Source: Bradyrhizobium sp. WSM3983 (lineage in GTDB: Bacteria; Pseudomonadota; Alphaproteobacteria; Rhizobiales; Xanthobacteraceae). From it: 63,022 nucleotides of DNA. Each line of letters begins with the position of its first letter. Position 1 is the stretch's first letter. Both the position numbers and the translations under genes were made by a program. The notes under the pieces were generated by a model that was not told the origin of the DNA, did not search any database, and worked only from the letters and a program-made list of their open reading frames with translations. This document shows, in pieces, positions 35,736 through 46,305 of the stretch. Location: assembly GCF_000473045.1 (NCBI RefSeq), contig NZ_AXAY01000024.1, positions 62,310 to 125,331 of the forward strand, given 5' to 3'.

Positions 35736-35746
35736 CGAGAGTGTGG

Positions 35747-36205
35747 CTACGTTACCGACTGCGCTTCCTCCACCCGACTCATCCGCAACGCCCGCGCATA
35801 AAGCATCATGCCTTCGCGTACCGTGCGCTGCTCGGCGTCCGTCAGTGCCGCCAGCGCGCCGCGCACCTGCTGCCGACCAAACGCATGCAGTGCCTCCAGC
35901 GTGCGCCGTCCCTTCGCGGTCAGCGACAGCAGCTTGCTGCGGGCGTCGGCTTCGTCCAGCGTCTCCCGCAGCTCGCCGCAATCGATCAGCTTGCGCACCA
36001 AACGGCTGACGCTGGATTTCTCCAGCCGCAGGAAATCGCCAAGCTCGCCTGACGTCAGCGGGCCACGGATGCCGATCTCCAGGATCGTATGCACAGCCGA
36101 CGGCGGATAGTCCGATGCCGCCACCGTCGCATCCATGAAGCCGAGTTCGCGCACCATCAGGCGCGAGGCGGCGCGGATGTCGTCGATCAGCGAAAGCTCG
36201 GCCAT
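35747..36205 (-). CDS. MarR-family transcription regulator
   Basis: 152 residues from ATG 36205, preceded by GGGAG; another in-frame ATG at 36220 lies inside the operator. Winged-helix MarR core (about 30-120: LTSGELGDFLRLEKSSVSRLVRKL, then the wing DEADARSKLLSLTAKG). Divergent from an SDR gene, with a 27-base palindrome between them that is the natural binding site. It most likely represses itself and the SDR, released by a small ligand. The ligand is unknown. Confidence 0.9.
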   Translation of the reverse strand: MAELSLIDDIRAASRLMVRELGFMDATVAASDYPPSAVHTILEIGIRGPLTSGELGDFLRLEKSSVSRLVRKLIDCGELRETLDEADARSKLLSLTAKGRRTLEALHAFGRQQVRGALAALTDAEQRTVREGMMLYARALRMSRVEEAQSVT

Positions 36206-36217
36206 CTTGACTCCCGG

Positions 36218-36244
36218 CATATAGTTGTATCATACAACTATATG
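36218..36244. promoter_or_regulatory. Perfect palindromic operator between marR and SDR
   Basis: CATATAGTTGTAT (36218-36230), one central base, then ATACAACTATATG (36232-36244): 13 of 13 bases are mirrored. It lies 13 bases upstream of the MarR start and 36 bases upstream of the SDR start, in an A/T-rich patch that contrasts with its surroundings. Typical size and placement for a MarR dimer site. Confidence 0.9.
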
Positions 36245-36280
36245 CGTGCAACGGTGCGCGCAAGCGTTTTGGAGTGGGCC

Positions 36281-37057
36281 ATGAGCGGAACTTTGCCAAC
36301 CGGTGAGCGGATGAGAGGCAAGGTCTGCCTTGTCACGGGCGGTGGCAGCGGCATTGGCCGCGCCACGGCGCTGCGGATGGCGGCCGAAGGCGCTGACGCG
36401 GTGATCGTCGCTGGCCGGCGCGAGGCCGAGATCGAGGCCGCCGCGGCCGCCTGCCACGAGTTCGGCACGGAGGCCATCCCGATCAAGACCGATATCACGA
36501 GAGAGGACGAGGTCGAACGTCTGGTCCGCACGGCCGTCGAACGCTGTGGCAGGCTTGATGTCGCCTTCAACAATGCCGGCTTTCAGGAGCGCCGGGCGCC
36601 ACTGGAGCAGCAGGGCACTGATGTCTACGACAGCGTGTTCGACACCAATGTCCGCGCGCTGTTTTTGTGCCTGCGCCATCAATTGCCGGCGATGCTGGCG
36701 AATGGTGGCGGCAGCATCGTCGTCAACGCCTCCGTCAGCGGCGTGCGCAATCCCAATCCCGGCTTCTCGCTCTACTCGGCCTCGAAGGCCGCCGCGATCT
36801 CGCTGACCCGCTCGGCGGCGATGGAGAACGCGCCGCGCGGCATCCGCATCAACGCCATCGCGCCCGGCCGTGTCATCACCGACATGATGCTGAGCGCCGG
36901 CGTCGGCGATGTCGCAACCGTCGGCGCCGGCCTGCCGCTGCGGCGGATGGGAACGCCCGAGGAGGTGGCAGAGGCCGTAGTGTGGCTATCGTCCGATGCG
37001 TCGTCGTACGTGGTTGGCCACGTGCTGGCGGCGGATGGGGGATTTCTGGCGGCGTAA
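36281..37057 (+). CDS. Short-chain dehydrogenase/reductase under MarR control
   Basis: 258 residues from ATG 36281, preceded by GGAG at a 6-base spacing; an earlier ATG at 36242 sits in the operator. Rossmann motif TGGGSGIGRA, NNAGF, catalytic Ser in NASVSGV, and YSASK. C-terminal LSSDASSYVVGHVLAADGG is the classical SDR ending with the substrate/cofactor loop. Probably NAD(P)-dependent oxidoreductase for a hydroxy compound whose signal is read by the divergent MarR protein. Confidence 0.92.
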   Translation: MSGTLPTGERMRGKVCLVTGGGSGIGRATALRMAAEGADAVIVAGRREAEIEAAAAACHEFGTEAIPIKTDITREDEVERLVRTAVERCGRLDVAFNNAGFQERRAPLEQQGTDVYDSVFDTNVRALFLCLRHQLPAMLANGGGSIVVNASVSGVRNPNPGFSLYSASKAAAISLTRSAAMENAPRGIRINAIAPGRVITDMMLSAGVGDVATVGAGLPLRRMGTPEEVAEAVVWLSSDASSYVVGHVLAADGGFLAA

Positions 37058-37061
37058 CGCC

Positions 37062-38696
<1,635 letters not shown>

Positions 38697-38740
38697 TGGT
38701 TTCCGTCCCCTGTTGTTTATTGAAGGTAGCAGCCTCACCC

Positions 38741-38827
38741 CGTCATTGCGAGGAGCCCTTGCGACGAAGCAATCCAGACTGTCACCGCGGAAAGACGCTG
38801 GATTGCCTCGCTGCGCTCGCAATGACG
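38741..38827. repeat. REP family B copy
   Basis: CGTCATTGCGAGGAGCCC and GACGAAGCAATCCAG on the left mirror CTGGATTGCCTCGCTGCG and CTCGCAATGACG on the right. It separates the mdlC-like gene from the end of the acyl-CoA operon. Confidence 0.9.
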
Positions 38828-38847
38828 AGGAGGGAGCGGTGTGCATG

Positions 38848-39699
38848 TCACCACACCGCCGTGCCCTTCATCGTCGGTTGCCCCTCGGCGTTCGCGGTCC
38901 ACAGCTCCATGCCATCAGCGGTCTCGTTGGCGTTGATGGAGAACTCGCTGCCCGCGAACAGCGGCTGCACGCTGCGATAGCCAAACTTCTTCGGCGGCTT
39001 GCCGCTGCGGAGTTTTGCCGCCATCTCGATGATGAGCGCCGCCTGCAAGGGTCCGTGGAAGATCAGGCCCGGATAGCCCTCGACCTTGGTGACGTAGTCG
39101 CGGTCGTAATGGATGCGGTGGCCGTTGAAGGTCAGCGCGGAATAACGAAACAACAGCACGGGATCGGAGACATGGATCTCGCGGTGCTGTGCCTTCGGCG
39201 GCAGGGGCGGAGCTTTTGCGGTCGCGGTCGCGTTGGTCGTCATCTCGCGATAGACGATGTCCTGCCGCTCGCGGATGGCAACGCCGCGCGGGGAGGAGAT
39301 GCTGTGCTCGACCGAGACGAAGCACAGCGTGCCGGTCGATCCCGTCTTCATCTGCACGTCGGCAATGCGCGAGGTCCGCGTGGACTCATCGCCGACGCGC
39401 AAGGGCTGCAAAAATTCGATCTCGCCGCCGGCCCACATCCGGCGCGGCAGCGGCACTGGCGGCAGGAAACCGCCGCGGGTCGGGTGGCCGTCGGGCCCTA
39501 GCATCGACATCGGAAACACCGGCTGCGCCAGGCACCAATGCACTGTGAACGGCGCGGCGTCACCCGTCCTGGGTTCGCTGACCTCCTGGAACAGCGTCGC
39601 GCGCAGGCCTTTGACGAGCTGCGCGGTGACGATGTCGGTCGCCTCTTCACTGCGGCCGATCCATTGCCTGAGATGATCGATGTCGAGCTTCCCGGTCAT
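38848..39699 (-). CDS. MaoC/FAS1-like acyl-CoA hydratase
   Basis: 283 residues from ATG 39699. Double hot-dog hydratase of the mesaconyl-C4-CoA hydratase / HTD2-like type: an N-terminal FAS1-like dehydratase domain (about 10-140) and a C-terminal MaoC-like domain with LTFNGHRIHYDRDY and GLIFHGPLQA, where the His and neighbouring polar residues form the active site. Third gene of the operon with acyl-CoA dehydrogenase and CoA-transferase. It would add water to an enoyl-CoA made by the dehydrogenase. Confidence 0.87.
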   Translation of the reverse strand: MTGKLDIDHLRQWIGRSEEATDIVTAQLVKGLRATLFQEVSEPRTGDAAPFTVHWCLAQPVFPMSMLGPDGHPTRGGFLPPVPLPRRMWAGGEIEFLQPLRVGDESTRTSRIADVQMKTGSTGTLCFVSVEHSISSPRGVAIRERQDIVYREMTTNATATAKAPPLPPKAQHREIHVSDPVLLFRYSALTFNGHRIHYDRDYVTKVEGYPGLIFHGPLQAALIIEMAAKLRSGKPPKKFGYRSVQPLFAGSEFSINANETADGMELWTANAEGQPTMKGTAVW

Positions 39700-39713
39700 G
39701 ACGCCTCGCTCTG

Positions 39714-40817
39714 TTATTTCTTGGCTTTGGGATTTTCGCCGATGGCCGGCACCGCGCCGTACGCGCGGGTCTCGCCGACGATGATCGGCGCCGGCGCGGG
39801 ATAGCTGACGCGGCCGTTCGGGGTATCCACCTCGATGCGGCGCAGATGCGGATGGTTGGTGAGGTCGGTCATGGTGTTGACCTCGGCAAACGCGATGTCG
39901 GCGTCGGACAGCCGCTTCAACAGCTCGTCGCGCGTCATCCTGCCGAAGATATCGGCAACCGTCTTGTCGGTGAAGTCGCGGTTGCGCACGCGCTCCACCA
40001 TGTTGGCGACGCGAGGATCGGCGGGGAGATTGGGCTGGTCCAGAACCTCGGCGCAGAGCGTCTTCCACTCGCGCTCGCTCTGGATCGAGATCAGAATGTC
40101 CTTGCCGTCCTGCGAGGTGAACACGCCATAGGGCGCGATCGAGGGATGACGTAGGCCCATGCGCTTCGGCGGATTGCCGGCCTCGGCGTTGAGCAGCGGC
40201 ACGGTGCACCAGTCTGCCATCACGTCGAACATGGAGATGCGGATGTCACAGCCTTTGCCGGTCCGCCCGCGCGCGATCAGCGCCTCCAAAATCGCGGCAT
40301 GCGCGGTGGCGCCGGTCGCGACGTCGACGATCGACATGCCAACGCGCGAGGCGCCGTCGGGATTGCCGGTGATCGAGGCAAGTCCGCTCTCCGCCTGGAT
40401 CAGGAGGTCATAGGCCTTGCGGTGCGCGTAGGGGCCGTCGTCGCCATAGCCGGTGATGGTGCAGGAGATCAGCTTCGGATAGTCGTTCAGCAAGCGCTCG
40501 CGCGAGAAGCCGAGCTTGTCCATCGAGCCGGGCTTGAGGTTCTGCACCAGCACGTCGGCGCTCGCGATCAGCTTCTCCAATTCGGCGCGCCCTTCCTTGG
40601 TGGCGAGGTCGACCACCGCCGATTGCTTGCCGCGGTTGAGCCAGACGAAATAGCTGCTCTGGCCCTTGGCCGCCGCGTCATAGCCGCGGGCGAAATCGCC
40701 CTCTGGCCGCTCGATCTTGATCACCTCCGCACCGGCATCCGCCAGGCGCGAGGAACAGAAGGGTGCGGCCACCGCCTGCTCGACCGCAATCACCCTGATC
40801 CCGTCAAGTGCTCCCAT
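39714..40817 (-). CDS. CaiB/BaiF-family CoA-transferase (operon member)
   Basis: 367 residues from ATG 40817, preceded by GAGG. Class III CoA-transferase marks: IRVIAVEQAVAAPFCSSRLADAGAEVIKIERP-type start (e.g. ADAGAEVIKIERPEGDFARG at 26-45), YDLLIQAESGL with the catalytic Asp, and a C-terminal HPHLRRIEV. It lies 14 bases before the hydratase and 10 bases after the dehydrogenase. It most likely activates a di- or monocarboxylic acid by CoA transfer at the first step of this pathway. Confidence 0.92.
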   Translation of the reverse strand: MGALDGIRVIAVEQAVAAPFCSSRLADAGAEVIKIERPEGDFARGYDAAAKGQSSYFVWLNRGKQSAVVDLATKEGRAELEKLIASADVLVQNLKPGSMDKLGFSRERLLNDYPKLISCTITGYGDDGPYAHRKAYDLLIQAESGLASITGNPDGASRVGMSIVDVATGATAHAAILEALIARGRTGKGCDIRISMFDVMADWCTVPLLNAEAGNPPKRMGLRHPSIAPYGVFTSQDGKDILISIQSEREWKTLCAEVLDQPNLPADPRVANMVERVRNRDFTDKTVADIFGRMTRDELLKRLSDADIAFAEVNTMTDLTNHPHLRRIEVDTPNGRVSYPAPAPIIVGETRAYGAVPAIGENPKAKK

Positions 40818-40827
40818 GATTGCTGCC

Positions 40828-41997
40828 TCAGTACGAGCGCGGCATGCCGAGCACGTGCTCGGCGATGAAGGACAGCACGAGGTTGGTCGAGATCGGCGCC
40901 ACCTGATACAGCCGCGTCTCGCGGAATTTGCGCTCGACGTCGTATTCCTCGGCGAAGCCGAAGCCGCCATGGGTCTGGATGCAGGCGTTCGCCGCTTCCC
41001 AGGACGCATCGGCCGCGAGCATCTTCGCCATATTGGCCTCCGCGCCGCAGTCGAGCCCGGCCTCGTATTTGCGCGTGGCTTCCTTCACCATCAGCTCGGC
41101 CGCGCGCATCGAGGCGTAGGCCTTGGCGATCGGGAACTGGATGCCCTGGTTCTGGCCGATCGGCCGGCCGAACACCGCGCGCTCCTTGGCGTAATTCGTG
41201 GCCTTGGCGATGAACCATTTGGCGTCGCCGACGCATTCGGCCGCGATCAGGATGCGCTCGGCATTCATGCCGGAGAGGATGTAGCGAAACCCCTTGCCCT
41301 CCTCGCCGATCAGATTCTCCGCAGGCACCTTCATGTCGGTAAAGAACACTTCGGTGGTGGCGTGGTTCATCATGGTGCGGATCGGGCGGATCTCAAGGCC
41401 ATTGTTCCTGGCCTCGCGCATGTCGACGATGAACACCGACAGACCATCCGTGCGTTTCTTCGCCTGCTCCTTCGGCGTGGTGCGCGCCAGCAGCACCATC
41501 AAATCGGAATGCTCGGCGCGGCTGGTCCAGATCTTCTGGCCGTTGACGATATAGCTGTCGTTGCCTTCCTTGCGCGCGAAGGTCTTCAGCGATGACGTGT
41601 CGGTGCCGCTGGTTGGTTCGGTGACGCCGAAGGCCTGCAGGCGCAATTCGCCGCTCGCGATCTTCGGCAGATATTTTGCCTTCTGCTCGTCATTGCCATG
41701 CCGCAGCACCGTGCCCATCGTGTACATCTGGGCGTGACAGCCGCCGCCGTTGCACCCCGCACGCTGGATCTCCTCGAGGATTGCAGCCGCCGCCGAAAGC
41801 TTCAGGCCCGCGCCGCCATATTCCTCGGGGATCAGCACCGAGAGATAGCCGGCCTGCGTCAGCGCGTCGACGAACGCCTTGGGGTAAGCCATCTCACGAT
41901 CGAGCTTGCGCCAGTATTCGCCGGGAAACTGCGCGCAGAGCTTTGCGACGGCTTCGCGGATGTCGGCGTGATCTTCGCTGTGGTGTTCTTCACTCAT
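40828..41997 (-). CDS. Acyl-CoA dehydrogenase with relocated catalytic base
   Basis: 389 residues. FAD enzyme with TEPTSGTD (126-133), WTSRAEHSD and ERAVFGRPIG. The Glu of the C-terminal EGTSEI motif, the base in medium-chain enzymes, is replaced: the local sequence is YQVAPIST, with Pro368 at that position. A Glu is present at 247 (SGMNAER), the place used by isovaleryl-CoA-type enzymes. I infer a branched or alpha-substituted acyl-CoA substrate. First gene of the operon, divergent from a LysR regulator. Confidence 0.9.
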   Translation of the reverse strand: MSEEHHSEDHADIREAVAKLCAQFPGEYWRKLDREMAYPKAFVDALTQAGYLSVLIPEEYGGAGLKLSAAAAILEEIQRAGCNGGGCHAQMYTMGTVLRHGNDEQKAKYLPKIASGELRLQAFGVTEPTSGTDTSSLKTFARKEGNDSYIVNGQKIWTSRAEHSDLMVLLARTTPKEQAKKRTDGLSVFIVDMREARNNGLEIRPIRTMMNHATTEVFFTDMKVPAENLIGEEGKGFRYILSGMNAERILIAAECVGDAKWFIAKATNYAKERAVFGRPIGQNQGIQFPIAKAYASMRAAELMVKEATRKYEAGLDCGAEANMAKMLAADASWEAANACIQTHGGFGFAEEYDVERKFRETRLYQVAPISTNLVLSFIAEHVLGMPRSY

Positions 41998-42122
41998 GGC
42001 GTTTCCCGTTGATAGCGGCAGTTAAGATAACGCCGGCCAACCCTCTGGCGTTGTGAAAACAATGCCAGCCCCCTATGCTCATTTGCTATAGCGTATGGAG
42101 TAGCCTTCCAGGATTGGCAAGC
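41998..42122. promoter_or_regulatory. Divergent LysR / acyl-CoA operon control region
   Basis: A 125-base gap between the dehydrogenase start and the LysR start. It contains the dyad GCTATAGC at 42085-42092 in an A/T-richer patch, a plausible part of a LysR-type site. Exact boxes are not certain. Confidence 0.45.
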
Positions 42123-43043
42123 ATGGATTTCCGGCAGCTCAGGACCTTCAGTTGCGTGGCGGAGCTCGGTAGCCTGAGCAAGGCGTCCGACACATTGCGC
42201 GTGGCGCAGCCGGCTCTGAGCCGGCAGATCAAGCTGCTGGAGCATGAGCTGCGCACGGAACTGTTCACCCGTAATGGCCGTGGCATGGTGCTCACCGAGG
42301 CCGGCCGGCTGCTGCTGGCGCGCACGTCCGGCATCGTGCGGCAGATCGACCAGATCCGCGACGACATCCAGTCGGCCAAGGGGCTGCCGTCCGGCCAGGT
42401 CGTGCTCGGCCTGGTGCCGACCGTAAGCTGCGTGCTGTCGGCGCGCTTTGCGCGGCGCTGCGTCGAAAAATATCCCGGCATCTCGCTGCGCATCGTCGAA
42501 AGCTACAGCGGCCATATCGTCGAATGGCTGCATCGCGGCGAGATGGATCTCGCCATCCTCTACGGCCGCTCCGCCGATCTGCATCTCAATGTGCAGAGCT
42601 TGGGGCGCGACAACATCGTCGCGGTCGGCCCGCGCGGGTGTGGTCTCGCGCGCAAGAAGAACGTCGATATCGGCTGGCTGCTGCGGCAGCGGCTGGTGTT
42701 GCCCAGTCATTCCCACGGCCTCCGTGCGCTGATCGAGCACGCGGCCGCACAGCGCAAGATCAAGCTCAACGTCCAGCTGGAAGCAGATTCGTTCCGCGTG
42801 CTGACGAGCCTGGTCGAGGAAGGCCTCGGCTTCGCGCTGCTGCCGCCATCGTCCGTCCATGCCGAAGTCGCGGACGGGCGGCTGGAAATCGCTGTCGTCT
42901 CCAAACCGATGTCGCGCGAGCTCATTTTCGCCTCTCCGATCGACCGCCCGGCCTCGACGGCCTCGCTGGCCGTCACCGCACTCCTGCGTGACGAAGTCGC
43001 CGCCTGCCGCAAGGAAGGCGTGTGGGACATCAAATTGAGTTAG
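42123..43043 (+). CDS. LysR-type regulator
   Basis: 306 residues from ATG 42123 (MDFRQLRTFSCVAELGSLSK). N-terminal winged helix (about 1-65, ASDTLRVAQPALSRQIKLLE) and a periplasmic-binding-like effector domain (about 90-290). Divergent from the acyl-CoA dehydrogenase operon, the standard position for its regulator. The effector is probably an acid or CoA ester of that pathway (inference). Confidence 0.93.
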   Translation: MDFRQLRTFSCVAELGSLSKASDTLRVAQPALSRQIKLLEHELRTELFTRNGRGMVLTEAGRLLLARTSGIVRQIDQIRDDIQSAKGLPSGQVVLGLVPTVSCVLSARFARRCVEKYPGISLRIVESYSGHIVEWLHRGEMDLAILYGRSADLHLNVQSLGRDNIVAVGPRGCGLARKKNVDIGWLLRQRLVLPSHSHGLRALIEHAAAQRKIKLNVQLEADSFRVLTSLVEEGLGFALLPPSSVHAEVADGRLEIAVVSKPMSRELIFASPIDRPASTASLAVTALLRDEVAACRKEGVWDIKLS

Positions 43044-43177
43044 ATGCGCTGGTGTCGTAGAACAGTCAGCCGCCGTCTTGCCTTCGCATCTGGCGCGACC
43101 TGTCATGCCGAAATTTTATAGCTGGGTGCCGCGCCTGCCGAGTGTCAGGGACGATGCGCTCTTCGCTCCACTCTCGG

Positions 43178-43279
43178 TGTCATTGCCCGCGAAAGCGGGC
43201 AATCCAGTATTCCAGAGGCGGCACGGCTAGAATCGAGAAGCCGCGGCGTACTGGATGCCCGCCTTCGCGGGCATGACAG
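43178..43279. repeat. REP family E copy
   Basis: Left hairpin TTGCCCGCGAAAGCGGGCAA, inner arms ATCCAGTATTCCAGAGG and GTACTGGAT, right hairpin TGCCCGCCTTCGCGGGCA. Between the LysR gene and the converging P450 gene, ending 6 bases before the latter's stop. Confidence 0.88.
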
Positions 43280-43285
43280 TTGGGC

Positions 43286-44560
43286 CTACCCCGGTATCCT
43301 CACCGGCAACGATTCATATCCCTTGATGAAGCTCGAATAGATCCGCTTCGGCTCGCCGTCCACCTCGATGCGGTCGAACCGCTTCAGCATCTCTTCCCAG
43401 ATGATCCGCAGCTGCAATTCGGCGAGACGCATGCCGACGCAGCGGTGGATGCCGAAGCCGAAGGAGAGATGCGTGCGCGGCCGGACGCGGTCGATGATGA
43501 ACTCGTTCGGCTGCTCGATCATCTCCTCGTCGCGATTGCCGGAGACGTACCACATCACGACGCGGTCGCCCTTCTTGATGTGCTTGCCGCCGATCTCGGT
43601 ATCAGCAAGCGCAGTGCGCCGCATATGCGCCAGAGGGGTCTGCCAGCGGATCACCTCGGGCACCATGGTGTCGATCAGCCCCGGGTTGGCGCGCAGCTTG
43701 TCGTACTGCTCGGGATTCTCGTTCAGCGCCAGCACCGAGCCGGTCATGGTGTTGCGCGTGGTGTCGTTGCCGCCGACGATGAGCAGGATGATGTTGCCCA
43801 TGAGGTTGTCGGGGTCCATGAAGCGCGTGGAGTCGCTGTGGGCCATGAGCGACAAGAGATCGTTGCGCGGCGCGGAGTTGACGCGCTCGTTCCACAGCTT
43901 CGACATGTAGGCGTAGCACTCGTCCATCTCGCGGCGGCGCTGTTCGGCGGATTCGACGATGCCGCTCTTGGGCAGTGCGGTCGCGACGTCCGACCAGCGC
44001 GTCAGCTTGCGCCGCTCCTCCCAGGGGAAGTCGAACAGGGTCGCCAGCATCTGCGTCGTCAGCTCGATCGAGACGCGCTCGACGAAATTGAAGGTCTCGT
44101 TGCGCGGCAGATTGTCGAGCACGGTCTGCGAGCGCTGGCGGATCAGCTTTGCCAGATCGTCCAGATGCGCCGGCGTGAACATCGGCGACACCGTCTTGCG
44201 CTGCGACGAGTGCTTGGGCTGGTCCATCGCGATGAAGCTCGGCCAGTCATAGCCGGGCGGAACGTCGCGGATCCCGATGCCGCCGAGGGTCGAGTCGGAG
44301 GAGAACAGGCCGTGATTGGTGTCGACATGCATGATGTCGTTGTATTTCACCACCGACCAGTACGGCTCGATCGGCGCGTTGGTGCAGTAATGCACCGGCT
44401 CTTCCTTGCGCAGGCGCTCGAACCACGGCCACAAGGTGTCGTCCTGGAACAACCGGGGCGCGCCGGGGTGAAAATTCTTCAGCGGGGTCGCATAGGCTTC
44501 CTCGCGCGCGCGCCGCATGCGTTCGGCCTTGTCGGCCTTGACCGGGGTTTGAATGTTCAT
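43286..44560 (-). CDS. Cytochrome P450, CYP153-like (first of two)
   Basis: 424 residues. P450 marks: I-helix GGNDTTRNT (263-271), ExxR in PEVIRWQ (E302, R305) and heme loop HLSFGFGIHRCVGMRLAE with Cys374. The flanking phrases FDFPWEERRKLTRWSDVATA and EPKRIYSSFIKGYESLPVRI are those of CYP153 alkane/fatty-acid omega-hydroxylases. It is soluble and needs a ferredoxin and reductase, neither of which lies nearby. Downstream of the second CYP153 gene, separated by a family A repeat. Confidence 0.93.
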   Translation of the reverse strand: MNIQTPVKADKAERMRRAREEAYATPLKNFHPGAPRLFQDDTLWPWFERLRKEEPVHYCTNAPIEPYWSVVKYNDIMHVDTNHGLFSSDSTLGGIGIRDVPPGYDWPSFIAMDQPKHSSQRKTVSPMFTPAHLDDLAKLIRQRSQTVLDNLPRNETFNFVERVSIELTTQMLATLFDFPWEERRKLTRWSDVATALPKSGIVESAEQRRREMDECYAYMSKLWNERVNSAPRNDLLSLMAHSDSTRFMDPDNLMGNIILLIVGGNDTTRNTMTGSVLALNENPEQYDKLRANPGLIDTMVPEVIRWQTPLAHMRRTALADTEIGGKHIKKGDRVVMWYVSGNRDEEMIEQPNEFIIDRVRPRTHLSFGFGIHRCVGMRLAELQLRIIWEEMLKRFDRIEVDGEPKRIYSSFIKGYESLPVRIPG

Positions 44561-44588
44561 GGGCAGTCACTCCAGTGTGTTTTTCAAA

Positions 44589-44707
44589 CCTCTCCCGCTT
44601 GCGGGAGAGGTCGGCGCGCAGCGCCGGGTGAGGGTTTTCTCCTCTGGGGGATTGTCCCGTTGCGGAGATACCCTCTCCCCAACCCTCTCCCGCAAGCGCG
44701 AGAGGGG
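44589..44707. repeat. REP family A copy
   Basis: Left arm CCTCTCCCGCTTGCGGGAGA; right arm CTCTCCCGCAAGCGCGAGAG, with one mismatch to the perfect arm. It lies between the two CYP153 genes. Confidence 0.88.
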
Positions 44708-44737
44708 GCGCAGCGTCCTCGTGGGTGTCGCTCAAAC

Positions 44738-46003
44738 TCACGCCGCAATCTTGACCGGCAGCGCTTCCAAACCCTTCACGAAGCTCGAATAGACCCGCTT
44801 CGGCTCGCCGACCACGTCGATATGGTCGAATCGCTTCAGGATCTCCTCCCAGATGATCTTGAGCTGGAGTTCGGCAAGCCGCAATCCGACACAGCGGTGG
44901 ATGCCGAAGCCGAAGGACAAATGCGTGCGCGAGCGGGCGCGGTCGATGATGAAATCGTAGGGCTTCTCGATCGCCTCGGCGTCGCGGTTACCCGAGACGT
45001 ACCACATCACGACCTTGTCACCTTTCTTGATCTGCTTGCCGCGGAACTCGAAATCGGCAAGTGCAGTGCGGCGCATATGCGCCAGTGGCGTTTGCCAGCG
45101 GATCACCTCCGGCACAAAGCTGTCGAGCAGCGCGGGGTTTTCACGCAGCTTGCGGTATTGCTCTGGATGTTGGCTCAGCGCGAGAAGCGAGCCCGACATG
45201 GTGTTGCGGGTGGTGTCATTGCCACCGACGATCAAAAGGATGAGATTGCCGAGGAAGTTTTTGGCATCCATGTCGCGGGTCGCGGCGCCATGCGCCATCA
45301 TCGAGAGCAGGTCGCTCTTCGGCGGCTGCTCGATGCGCTCCTTCCAGAGACGCGCAAAATAGCCGGCGCATTCCGCGAGTTCAGCCTGGCGCTCGTCCTC
45401 GGTGGCGACAAGTCCGTCGGGACCGGGAATGGTGGTGGCGATATCCGACCAGCGCGTCAGCTTGCGGCGGTCCTCCCAGGGGAAGTCGAACAGCACCGCG
45501 AGCATCTGCGTGGTGAGCTCGATCGAGACCTGGTCGACCCAGTCGAACACTTCACCGCGCGGCAGATTGTCCAGGCACTCGGCCGAGCGCTTGCGGATAT
45601 TGAGCGCGAGATTGTCCAGATGCGTCGGCGTGAACATCGGCGCCACCGTCTTGCGCTGCGCGGCATGCCGCGGCGGATCCATGGAGATGAAACTCTCGCG
45701 GCGCAGGTCCGGATCGATGTCGCGGATGGTGATGCCGCCGAGCGAGGAGGCCGAGGAGAACACCGAATGGTTGGTCTCGATCTCCATGATGTCGTTGTAG
45801 CGTGTCACCGACCAGTACGGCCCGAACATCGAATCCTTGCAATAGTGCACAGGGTCTTCGCGCCGCAGCCGGTCGAAATACGGCCAGAACGTATCGGTCC
45901 TGAACAGCTCGGGGTCGCCGGGGTCGTACTGCTCCAGCGGCAATGACGACGCGCGCTCGCGCAATGCGTCGATTTTTCCCGCGCTCTCGATGGTCCCGTG
46001 CAT
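44738..46003 (-). CDS. Cytochrome P450, CYP153-like (second of two)
   Basis: 421 residues from ATG 46003, preceded by AGGGAG; another ATG at 46021 is less well placed. Heme Cys371 in FGFGIHRCVGLRLAE, I-helix VGGNDTTRNT, PEVIRWQTPLAHMRRT. It is clearly a paralogue of the neighbouring P450, and conserved stretches are nearly identical, so the pair arose by tandem duplication or was gained together. Predicted medium-chain alkane or fatty-acid terminal hydroxylase. First of the pair in transcription order. Confidence 0.93.
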   Translation of the reverse strand: MHGTIESAGKIDALRERASSLPLEQYDPGDPELFRTDTFWPYFDRLRREDPVHYCKDSMFGPYWSVTRYNDIMEIETNHSVFSSASSLGGITIRDIDPDLRRESFISMDPPRHAAQRKTVAPMFTPTHLDNLALNIRKRSAECLDNLPRGEVFDWVDQVSIELTTQMLAVLFDFPWEDRRKLTRWSDIATTIPGPDGLVATEDERQAELAECAGYFARLWKERIEQPPKSDLLSMMAHGAATRDMDAKNFLGNLILLIVGGNDTTRNTMSGSLLALSQHPEQYRKLRENPALLDSFVPEVIRWQTPLAHMRRTALADFEFRGKQIKKGDKVVMWYVSGNRDAEAIEKPYDFIIDRARSRTHLSFGFGIHRCVGLRLAELQLKIIWEEILKRFDHIDVVGEPKRVYSSFVKGLEALPVKIAA

Positions 46004-46143
46004 GACCGCTCTCCCTGACATGAACCGCGCGATTTTCTTGAATTCTGCGCTGCGGCATTTGGGCTGCAATTACAGCCCGTTGTCTGCGCCGGAGCAAGGG
46101 CGAGTTTTACCACATCCAACCTTCGCGGGAGCGCCGGGCGGCC

Positions 46144-46167
46144 GTCACGTTCTTGCGTGAACGTGAC
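46144..46167. promoter_or_regulatory. Inverted repeat upstream of the CYP153 pair
   Basis: GTCACGTTC (46144-46152) and GAACGTGAC (46159-46167) are exact mirror arms with a 6-base spacer. It lies 141 bases before the P450 start and 139 bases before the DUF898 gene on the other strand, so it could control either. Regulator unknown. Confidence 0.6.
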
Positions 46168-46305
46168 CTCCCGCACGCCGCTTGCCGTGAAATCGTGCGA
46201 GAAATCGCTCGAAACCGAGGTAAATCGAACCCGTCCATCTTGGGGATCGACCAATCTCTAATCTATAGTTTGAGCGGATCAGATCCGCATCCCGAGGTTG
46301 CTGCC

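Noticed and set aside
43280..45946. 888-codon plus-strand frame over the P450 region
   Set aside because: Runs through two P450 genes and a repeat on the opposite strand; internal similarity only mirrors the two paralogues.
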